This document shows positions 1-9,100 of a DNA stretch of 64,000 bases, piece after piece (the stretch's first letter is position 1; the number at the start of each line of letters is the position of its first letter). The DNA is taken from assembly GCA_958510825.1 (NCBI GenBank), contig OY294050.1, positions 7,045,340 through 7,109,339 on the forward strand, given 5' to 3'. The position numbers were made by a program, and so were the translations under genes. The notes beneath the pieces were generated by a model. It did no database searches, was not told where the DNA came from, and saw only the letters and a program-made list of their open reading frames with translations. Source of the DNA: Brachypterus glaber (taxonomy: Eukaryota; Arthropoda; Insecta; Coleoptera; Kateretidae).

Positions 1-237
1 TCTTCCAAAAATCTCAACAAAAATATAGAAAATCTCCAACTTTCCAAAAGATTTTTTGGAAACTTCCAGAGCCGTCTAAAATTCTTAGAAATCGTACAAA
101 AGTCCATGTTAGTAGTGGTTCACTCCTCAGAATAATGACAGTTGAACTTCTATAACTATAAAAGTGAACTTTTGTGAAACTTGTCTTAGAAGGGCAGTAT
201 AATTATAACTATAATTATGACTATAATTATAACTCAC
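1..237. other. Intron of the Ig-domain gene at the left window edge
   Basis: No coding signal. On the minus strand this begins with the GT donor of the Ig exon (GTGAG at 237-233) and runs off the window. It holds a short ATAATTAT-type simple repeat around 198-232. Confidence 0.5.
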
Positions 238-495
238 CTGCGACCTTAACTCGAAGCTGCTTCTCGCCATTTTTACTGGAGCACGTGTATGTCCCGGCCT
301 CGTCACTCCTGACCCTGTCAAAGCGAATAATGAGTCCATAATTACTGGACTGCGTGTACGGTCGGGTTCTCATCCCGAGGGTTTTGCCCTTCGGGTTCCG
401 CCATTCCACGGGTTGTCCCGCGTCGTTGCAGGTCACTATGAAGCTGTCGTGTCGGTTTATCGTAATTTTGTCCTGTGTTATGTGTAGAGGAGACA
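238..495 (-). CDS. Single exon encoding an immunoglobulin domain (partial gene)
   Basis: This is one exon of an immunoglobulin-superfamily protein, probably secreted or at the cell surface. It starts after a CCAG acceptor at about 499-496 and ends at a CAG|GTGAG donor, giving 258 nt, phase 1 on both sides; symmetric 1-1 exons are typical of Ig domains. The translation shows the Ig core: a first cysteine in FIVTCND, the core tryptophan in VEWRNP, then LIIRFDRVRSDEAGTYTC carrying the D.G.Y.C signature of the F strand. There is no signal peptide or membrane segment in this exon, so the ends of the gene lie elsewhere: upstream exons would be at higher coordinates and downstream ones beyond base 1. 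I cannot name the gene. Adhesion molecules of the fasciclin/NCAM type are possible, but one domain does not decide it. Confidence 0.75.
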
Positions 496-2239
496 CTGGT
501 AAACAAATACAAAAGATTATTAAAAAAAAAAAAAATAAATAAATAAAAAAAATAAATAAAAAAAATAATTTTGATCCCCTTAGGGGCTGTTTAAGAATGA
601 CGTCACCTATTTTTATCAATTTTTAAACCACCATCCCCTCTTCGTCACTTATCGTCACTTTTGCCCAGACCCCGCTATAAAATAGAAAAAAATTATGATA
701 TGATACGTCACCTTTTGGCAGACCCCCCGCCCCCACTGTGCCTATTTTTTTTTAGATATGAACCCATAATAATATGGTTACTATTTTCTTTTATTAAAAA
801 CAGCGTCTACGGACATAAAAACAAGATCTCATTTAGGCAATTATATTTTCCAGATACCTATACTGGGAACTTAAGATTAAAGAACTGTACTATTAAACAA
901 TTTTATTTTAAAAAATATATAAAAATTATAAAAAGTTTAACATATTTTAATTTAAAACTTTTAAACATAATAAATCAACAAAAAAGTAAAATCTTAGTTA
1001 GAACTCAGGTGTGAACAGGCCATTTAGGCCCAGAGCTTTTGGCGGTTAAATAATTAAAGCCGTTAAAAAATATCTTATTTTAATTAATAGGAAAAAATAA
1101 ATACAAATACAATTTTTTGTAGAGCGACAATTCTATATTTTCACTAAAATTCTTTAAAAATAATTATGTTTTAAGGTCAATTTAAAAAAAATCAAAATTT
1201 TTCAGTCTTTTGTTTTTAAGTTTGTTTTTGCGAAAAACGAAAAAATGTTGAAGAAAAAATGTAAATTATAGTTTTTTATTTATTTTTTTTTTTTAAGTTC
1301 AACCCCCCATAACTTTTTTTTGGGTTACTTTAAAAAATTTCGAATCGATCGGATTATTCGTTCTTGAGTTATCGTGTCTACAAAAAACGTGACACCAGAC
1401 AGACAGACGGACGGGCTGATGGACAGACGGACATGTTCAAAGTTTCTTATTTTTTCATAAAACACATTTGTAACCAATAATTTTTTGTCTAGGAAGTTTT
1501 TTGACGTATAATACTATTCTAGCGCTACGCGCCGTTAATAGTATAAAAATATAATTAGGACAAAAAAAATTATGTTAGTTTTAACCTTTGTTTTTTTTTT
1601 CGAAAATTGACTTTTCTTTTTTTCAAAAATTGCTTTAATATTTTTTTTGCCAACCCCTCTGTGATGCCCTGTGCCCTAAAGTACTTACCCCTCCTAAGCG
1701 GTTATGGCAAAAAGCAAAACTTACCACAGAAAAGATCACTAAATATATACAACAAAATCACTATAACATTATTTGGTATCCTTATATAGCGCATCATTTC
1801 TAAACTAGCCTTTTAATTAATAAAAATAATTAATTAACCACCGTTTAAATTGCTTAAATTAGGTGTAATTGAGTGTTGTGTGCGATAAGTGAATTTTTGC
1901 GCCCGAGCAGGGGATTTGACTGCGAGTGGCGCCAGTTTTCCTGGAAGGACTTTTCCTGCGGATTCTGCACATTTTCTCCACGCATTTGGCCTATTTACTA
2001 CTTAAAAAGGGGGACCACCCGAGAAGAGTTATCCCAGTTTTTTCTTGATTTTTACCAATTCGAAGACTGAAGATCTTTAAAAGTCAATTTTAATAAAAAA
2101 AACTACTAAGTTTTTCTTGTCCATGATGGAAAAAAAATTAAATATCGATGTGTGAATGAGTTAGACCCCGTTTCGATTGATTAAAATGCAATTTTTGGCT
2201 TTTGTAAGTTTTTTTTAATCTGAAAATTCTCGGTTATTA
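496..2239. other. Intergenic or intronic spacer with degenerate repeats
   Basis: No supported coding exon. It holds an A-rich run near 519-566, fragments with GTCAC and CAGACCCC motifs also seen near 5.25 kb and 37.9 kb, and the repeat at 1280-1560. The segment at 1870-2030 has a more balanced composition than its surroundings. It could be a 5' exon or promoter, but no splice-supported frame is visible. Confidence 0.4.
1280..1560 (+). repeat. Interspersed repeat, copy 1 (CAGACAGACGGACG-containing family)
   Basis: This segment shows CCCCCATAACTTTTTT, GAGTTATCGTGT, a run of CAGACGGACG units and a terminal TACTATTCTAGCGC..GTTAATAGTATA. The same order of blocks recurs at about 19960-20600 and, inverted, at 50630-51080, so it is a dispersed family. 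No protein is evident. Confidence 0.6.
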
Positions 2240-2640
2240 TCACAGTTGATATTTTCATTACAATAACAGGGTCAGACAACAGGAATTAAATTATTTCTAA
2301 TTTTTGGTAAGCTTGTTTAATACATATCTATGCCGAATAAGATTATATGTTTGTATATAGACATTAATTCTTATTCGTCATGTCATTCAACAAAGTCACC
2401 AAAAATTAGAAATAATTTAAAATTTCTGTTGTCCGACCCTGTTATTGTAATGAAAGTATCAACTCTGGTTATTAATAAAGGTAACGATATGGGGGTTTTC
2501 CGTTATTTAGTTAAAGAGTTGCCTGAGTGCTTAGCGTCGACTTTTTTTCTATTTTTTTGTTTTTTGAATTTGAAAATTAGTAAATTTTACGTAATTTCAA
2601 TAATAAAAATTTTAGGGATATCAAAGGACCATTAACTCTA
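2100..2640 (+). repeat. Interspersed repeat copy, interrupted by the 2240-2466 MITE
   Basis: Sequence outside the MITE matches 27620-27850: a TTTTTCTTGTCCATGATG start, TTAAAATGCAATTTTT, AAAATTCTCG, then TTAGTTAAAGAGT. It is not coding. Confidence 0.55.
2240..2466. mobile_element. hAT-type foldback MITE with 8-bp target duplication
   Basis: The segment is a long imperfect palindrome. The left arm (TTTTCATTACAATAACAGGG and onward) is repeated inverted at the right end. It is flanked on both sides by GGTTATTA (2232-2239 and 2467-2474). A related copy of the surrounding repeat near 27740-27760 reads TTTATTAATAAAG without an insert, which is the expected empty site. The 227-bp size and 8-bp duplication fit a non-autonomous hAT element. 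Confidence 0.8.
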
Positions 2641-3087
2641 AAAAAAATCTGTATACTGGCTTTTCAGTGTTTTTTGCCAATGTTAGAATACCTTGTAAAT
2701 ACTTGTATCTAACAGATTTTAAGTACTGTTAAGTAATAAGTTGTAAATTTAATGTCTCTAGTTTAAATTAAATTAAATAAAATAAATACTGAAAATTTTT
2801 GAAAATGGCCTAAAAAATAAAAGGCTGTTTTTTTTTCGTGTAAATTGTTAGCGCGCTTTCGCCATAATTGCAAATACATATATATTACCTATACATTTTT
2901 TAACTTAAAAAAAATTAAATTTTTTTACTCTTAATCCATTCCATATATAATATATTACTTGCTTAAAAGTCTACAAGTCTATTTATTTATTTTTTTGTTA
3001 GAATCCTATCCTATCCTTATCCAATTCTTTCATGTCCCTAAATTTTTACACTCCACAACCCTCTTCCGAATATCTTTAATTAAGTAA

Positions 3088-4235
3088 GCTTTCATGTCTT
3101 AATATGTGACCCACCATTTGATCCCTTTAACTAGTCTTTTCCACTTAAGCTTTTAGCTTTCATGGCTTAATATGTGATCCACCATTCGATCCCTTTAACT
3201 AGCCCTTTCCACTTTGGCTTTTAGCTTTTAGCTTTCATGTCTTAATATTTGACCTACCATTTGATCTCTTTAACTAGCCCTTTCCACCTAAGCTTTTAGC
3301 GTTTTTAGCTTTTAGCTTTTATGTCTGAATATGTGACCCACCATTTGATTCCTTTAACCAGCCCTTTCCACTTTAGCTTTTAGCTTCCCAGGTAGCAAGG
3401 GATGTTATATTACAAGAAATTAACATCACTTTTGGGTGTATTTTTAAACTAAATCATAACATCACATAATATTGAAAAATAACATGTATTTAACATCACA
3501 TTTTCAACCTAACACGTGTGACGTGACAACCATGTTATTTAATAACAAATATTTAGCAACGCTGTGAATATATCGCATGTCACATATTAACGTGGATTTC
3601 ACGTGAATGTCATGTTATTTTGCTTCTCACCGACGTTCGAAGCAAAAAAATCGATATAAGATGATGTTGATAGAGTAAATTATTATAAGGAAATTGTATA
3701 CACATTATACGATTTCCAATGGATAGGGGGCTCTGCCGGGATCCCAAGACCACGGACACGGATTAAAGGAATATATTCTCCGCTTAATCTGCAATTTCGT
3801 ATTTAGAATCTATCTGTTTCAATCTGTGATTGTTTCAATTACTGATTGATTTTAAATCCGATTTTTTTTTATAGGCTTATAGCGTTTTTAATGGTTTTAT
3901 TTAGAAAAAGCTAATATCCTAGGATATTATTTAAATATTAAAGTACCAGTAACGGCATCCATAAGATATTAGATATAACAGGAATGTGGATTTATGATGT
4001 CACAAACACGTTATTTTCGGGATATCATTGTGTGATGTTATTAGGGGCGGACTTAGGACATCCCCACAATGCTACATTCTTGTTAAATGAGACTACAATC
4101 TTAACATCACATGTCACATATTAACGTGGCTTTCACGTGAATGTCATGTTATTTTGCTACCTGGGTTTTTTAGCTTTTAGCTTTCATGTCTTAATATGTG
4201 ACCTACGATTTGATTCCTTTAACTAGCTCTTTCCA
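3088..4235 (+). repeat. Tandem array of about 65-80-bp units, split by an insertion
   Basis: About five degenerate units share the blocks AGCTTTCATGTCTTAATATG, GTGACCCACCATTTGAT and CCTTTAACTAGCCCTTTCCA. Four units lie left of 3387 and one right of 4165; the mobile element at 3387-4165 interrupts the array. The unit has no open frame. Confidence 0.75.
3387..4165. mobile_element. Non-autonomous DNA transposon, CCCAG-ended
   Basis: The terminal inverted repeats are CCCAGGTAGCAA at 3387 and TTGCTACCTGGG ending at 4165. Subterminal sequence is internally duplicated: GTCACATATTAACGTGG followed by TTTCACGTGAATGTCATG occurs near 3580-3620 and again near 4110-4155. There is no transposase frame. The 3088-4235 array on both sides shows it is an insertion. 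Confidence 0.8.
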
Positions 4236-4560
4236 CAAGACACATTTTTCCCCGATTTTCTCTTATTATTAGCAGTAGTATTTATTTTATTTTTTGTTTT
4301 TTTTTTTATTTTTTTTATTTTGAAAAATTGATTTATTATTATATTTTATTTTATTTATTTTTGTTTGTTAATTGTATTATGGGTGTAAGTATTGTTGGCA
4401 GCAGTATCTTCTGAAAGTAATATTGAACTGTGGTCCTGCAGGATGCTGGCGCCCTGGTGGCGCCGTTTCAGGCGTCGTCCGGACTGGAGACGTCGCGACG
4501 CCGATCGTCATTTGTTGCTCTTTTCAAATGGACCAATCAATAACATGCATGTTTATCACC
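4236..4560. other. Spacer with a GC-rich island
   Basis: Poly-T/AT sequence leads into a GC-rich segment (about 4435-4510) containing GGCGCCCTGGTGGCGCC, which can form a hairpin. Short frames on either strand are arginine- or proline-rich with no recognisable domain, so I do not call a gene. Confidence 0.4.
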
Positions 4561-4962
4561 AATGGAGAATTCTCCCATTAGATTAGACAGGGACAAAAGT
4601 TCTACCCAAAAAGGATAGAAGACATACATACACTCCCACTTCCACCCAACCAAACAAATTCTGTATTTGTTCTTTGTTGAACAAATACAATATTTACTTG
4701 GCCGGGCGAAAAGTGCATTATTAAAGAAATTACTGGCGCCATCTAAAGTTTAGTAGAATTATCTTATTCTACAGATTCACATTAGCTATGTTCGTACGTG
4801 CCGCTCACTGCTACACTTTCCGGCCAACCAAATAAATACTGTATTTGTTGTATGAAAAACAAATACAGTATTTATTTGGTTGGCTGGAAAGTGTAGCACA
4901 AATGAGATAAAGATAGGGTAGACGTCTTTTGTTTCATGATTCTAGTTGTAGAGAGCTCCATT
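4561..4962 (+). mobile_element. Double-hairpin MITE family A, copy 1
   Basis: Ends are AATGGAG and CTCCATT. It contains two palindromic blocks: one around AACAAATTCTGTATTTGTTC..GAACAAATACAATATT, and a near-perfect one of about 85 bp centred near 4855 (CCAACCAAATAAATACTG against its complement). Nearly identical copies lie at 26985-27395 (inverted) and 43096-43509. Confidence 0.85.
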
Positions 4963-5769
4963 TACATTTTCGAAACTTTTTGGACTGATATTAGTGTTAA
5001 TTTTTTTCGTTACTATTTTTTAATTTCGCGAGATAAATGTCTGTCTGTCTGTCTGTGGTCACGATAACTCGAAACTCTGCTTATGAGATAAACACTTTAA
5101 ATTTAGAATTTGTCCAATGTTCTCGGGTAGGAATCTTATACCGTGCAAAGTCAAGATGTCGAGTTATCTACAAAAATAAGCGGATTTTCGGTTTTATTCA
5201 TTTTCGAGATCCTTGTTTAACAATTTTTGCCATTTTTATACCCCTCCCCCTATCGTCACGTTAAATTGACCTATTTTATGGGCCTTCACTTTTTACCAGA
5301 CCCACTCTGCACTCCTTAGTTAAAAAGTCCTAAGATTGCTATTTTCCCTAAATTTTTTGAATAAATGGCCCTCGAAATGGCCAAATTCTCTGACTTCCAG
5401 ATTTAAATTTCAATTTCCCTGACTTTTCCATAACTTCCCTGATTTCCCTGACTGGTGGGAACCCTGGAGAATATATAAATATGGCATAACCGGTATATGC
5501 AGATAAGCCGAAAATGACAAAAATGTTAGTTAGGACGTTTTAACTATGGAAGGCAGCACTCCTCCTAGATGAGTGACGTAATTGTCAAGCAGTCCCCAAA
5601 GTGAGTAAAAATAATTTTGCGTTCTATGAATTCATAGAACGCAAACATTATTATTATTAAACGTTTACGTTCAAGTAAAATTTATTCACTCTAAACGGAA
5701 GGTTCGTACAATATTTTTCTTTCGGCTACACCCTCTGGGGGGTAGCCAAAATTTAAAATCTCTAGCGCC
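4963..5769. other. Repeat-derived spacer with a perfect 30-bp palindrome
   Basis: This holds a CTGTCTGTCTGTCTG microsatellite (about 5040-5056), degenerate repeat sequence, and a perfect palindrome at 5616-5645 centred on an EcoRI-like GAATTC. No gene is seen. Confidence 0.5.
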
Positions 5770-5885
5770 CAGGGGCGGATTTATTTCATTTTAAGGGGGG
5801 GGCATCCCTAAGGAAAAAAATTGCGCTTTCACCAAAAATACAATTTTGAAGGTATTGCATGCCCCCCCCCCTAAATCCGCCCATG
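5770..5885. mobile_element. hAT-type MITE, family B, copy 1
   Basis: Terminal repeats are CAGGGGCGGATTTA and TAAATCCGCCCATG, with one mismatch after inversion. CTAGCGCC is duplicated on both flanks (5762-5769 and 5886-5893). A second copy with its own duplication is at 20408-20556. Confidence 0.85.
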
Positions 5886-6175
5886 CTAGCGCCTTTGATA
5901 AAGCCCCCATGATCCAAAGGTCACTTCTGAGCAAGTGAAACATAGCGTTTGCAAAGAACCGCCGCTTGATGGAGTGGCCCTAAATTTATTGAATGAACTG
6001 TACATACTTTTTTTAGTGTATACTTCCATATTGGCAACACTGATATCAATACTATAATACTTACAATAGATGGCACCACTTGACACACTAAATAAATGCA
6101 TAACGCCACCTGTGTTTGTATGTTTGTTTTTCTGTGACTAAGTTAACCTCAAACTTGATTCCTCAAAAGTTTAAA

Positions 6176-9100
6176 ATGAAAATGCTAGTGTTTTTAGTGC
6201 TAATGTGCTTTTTGAAAATTAACTGTAGTGCTATTATTGGTACAGAAGACTTTATAGAAAAATACGGCTCAAATTTATGCGTTGCTGGTAAGAACCGAAA
6301 ATCAAATATTTACAGCGTATCATTTAAATTATTTTGATTTTTTTTTAAGGTACGGTTGAATATTCAGACTATGGAACTATTGGATTAGAAATCGACGAAA
6401 AAGGTATGAATAAAATACATATATAAATATAAATACATATATTTTAATTTTATTACATTTTTAGAAAATTTAAAATATTTAAAAGTTGAAGAAAAGATAG
6501 AAAGACCTGTTTTATCCATTTTAAACGAATTGGCAAGTTTTAACCAAATAAAGGCCGAATTTGTCGTGAATAGTGAAGATGTAAGTTCATTGTCTTTTTT
6601 ATGGGAATCCCATAAAATCCCATATTGATCATTTAAATATGTGGAACTGTTGCCAATTTTTTTATTTGACGTTAACGTATACAGGGTGGTCACTAGGGAG
6701 GAGCATTGAGGTAGAGTGGGGGAGAGTGCCATTCGACCAGGCTGCGCGTGGACAAACTGTGCCGACAAGGGAGGTTTGTTTAGGAAATTTGAGTTTGCGC
6801 AGTTACTTCGACTTTGGTTTTTAAACTAACCTAAAATTTAGTTCACATGTGTTTTTCAAGAAATTAAAGTGGGGGAAGCAGGAAGTCTGTCTAACCGAGT
6901 GGCTATCTTTGTGTATTTCGAAGTGCGCAAGACCGTTAATACGGAATTTTAGAGAGAGATAGATAGATGCGCGAATCAAAATCGGCACAAGAAATTTAAA
7001 CGGCTCTGGCACTCTCCCCACTCTACCTCAATGGGGTGGAGCGAAAATTTTTTTTCGGCCTATCATTTATCACAATGTACTAAAATTTGCCTTTATTATA
7101 GAACATAACCAGTATTTTTTTTCAATTTTGATTCCCCGCGGGGCCTCGAAAAAATAAAAAAGGTCTAACTCCACTTTCGTCTAAAATCCCTTTATATCAA
7201 TTTTAACGAAAACCACCCCCGCCCCTGGGGGTGGAGTTAGACCAACCTCAAAAACCCCTATATACAAATTTTCACGAAAATATGATAATATTTGAAAATA
7301 TTTACCCCTCACCCCCGCGGGGATGGATTTTTTTTATTATCAGATTTGATTTCAGCAAACTCAAAAACTCCAATGCAATTTCCCAGTCCGCACATATATG
7401 GATGCAACATGGTAAAGAAAGATTTTTTAGGTAACATGTGCCATATTACATGAGACATAACATACATATGTATGCTACATAACATGCCCTATAACAGAAA
7501 GATTTTTTACGTTACATGTGCCATATTACATAAGATGTAACATACATATGTATGATACATAACATGCAATATTGCATGTTATGTATCATATATATGGTAC
7601 GAGAACATACACGATACATAAAATGTTATGAATTCAATACTAAATATGGCGTCTATATTATTTTAATTTTTATAGGTTAGAATCACTAATATTCTTAAAA
7701 TTGTTGTTAATAATAAAAGTTTTACCCTTAAGTAGTAGAAACGCATGTATTTTTAGACAACTAAACCGATTTTAGATAATTTTAGACAAAAAATTAAAAT
7801 ATATATATATTTTTTTAAAATGATTATTTGCTATTTTTTCTCTAAAAATTGGCTTTTTATGTGGCCCATGATTTTTAAGCCTGGTAGAAAGTTTGCTTTC
7901 ACAGTAAAAATGCACATCGTATAAGAATTTTGCCTGATGGATGCTACATATAAAGATATTTATATACTTTAATTATTAGGTTTATCAAAAAGACGTAAAA
8001 ATGTTCACCATGTCTAAATCTATGATGCACTCAATAACAAGTAAAATTCGGAAACGCCTACTTTTATTGTTATGTACCTAGTATGTATCTGATATGTAGC
8101 ATGTTATGTAGCTGATACATAACTTGAGGCGGAATTGTTAAAGTCCAAGGACTATACATGGACTATAAAAATTACATGTCTGCAACATCACATAGAACAG
8201 TGGTTATGTACCTGCTATGTTCCTGCCATGTATTTGTGTTGACTGGGTTGCAACAAATTTTTAAAATTTCTTAAATTTTGATTAATTTCAAGGCTCCCGC
8301 GGGATAAGCACACCATTGTATTGCTTTACACTAGCCCCGTGTGCCTACTAAAAATAAATGTCCTATCTAAAACCCAACTGAATACATTAAGAGGCTCGCA
8401 TAAGACCAGTTAACCCTGTGACCCAGTTAACCCTGACTTCCCCTATGCATTCTTTAAACTATACTATTTTTTTATTTTATAGGGTCCACCACATGAAAAA
8501 AAATACACACTAACTTTAAAGTTGGGTGAAGAATTTTATACAGATTCAGAAAAAAGTGTTAAAAACGCAAAAAGAAAATTAGCACAAACTGCCTTAGAAA
8601 ACACCAAATATAACCACCCTGTGTATGAGCAAAAAGATAAAACTGTGACCCCAACTGTACTCTTAAATAATATCTGTGGAAAATTGGGATTCAGTGTTGA
8701 ATATAACGTTATCAAAAAGGGAAAACAGGTTCGTTTTAAGGACCCCAAACGATCCATAAAAAATAACACTGAAATTTTGTATAATAACACCGCAAAAATC
8801 CCTATTGAAGACGCTCAAGATCAAGGTAATTATTTTTTTGTCCTAGGTACTGCACGCATTTATCCAATTTTTTTTAGGACCATTTTTAGTCGAAGTTAAG
8901 GTAGCTGAAAATAAATACGTAGGTCATGGAAACAATCTGCAAGATGCTAGGCATTCAGCGGCAAATATCGCATTGGACGCACTCAAAAACAACGCTATAG
9001 ACTCGGCTTGTAATAAGGACGGTAAGTGTTTGTGTCGCTAGGCCATTTTATAATATGGCCATGTTGGGTATCAAATTAACCTAATTTTTACTGGTGATAT

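Noticed and set aside
1873..2070. 65-codon frame in the more balanced segment at 1.9 kb
   Set aside because: Begins mid-sequence without splice or promoter support and has no recognisable domain. Kept only as an unexplained composition patch.
3088..3386. CRISPR-like array
   Set aside because: Units are adjacent and degenerate without unique spacers, in an animal genome; it is a tandem satellite.
4372..4586. Arginine-rich frames in the GC-rich island near 4.45 kb
   Set aside because: No domain, no splice-supported extension, overlapping frames equally open; composition explains it.
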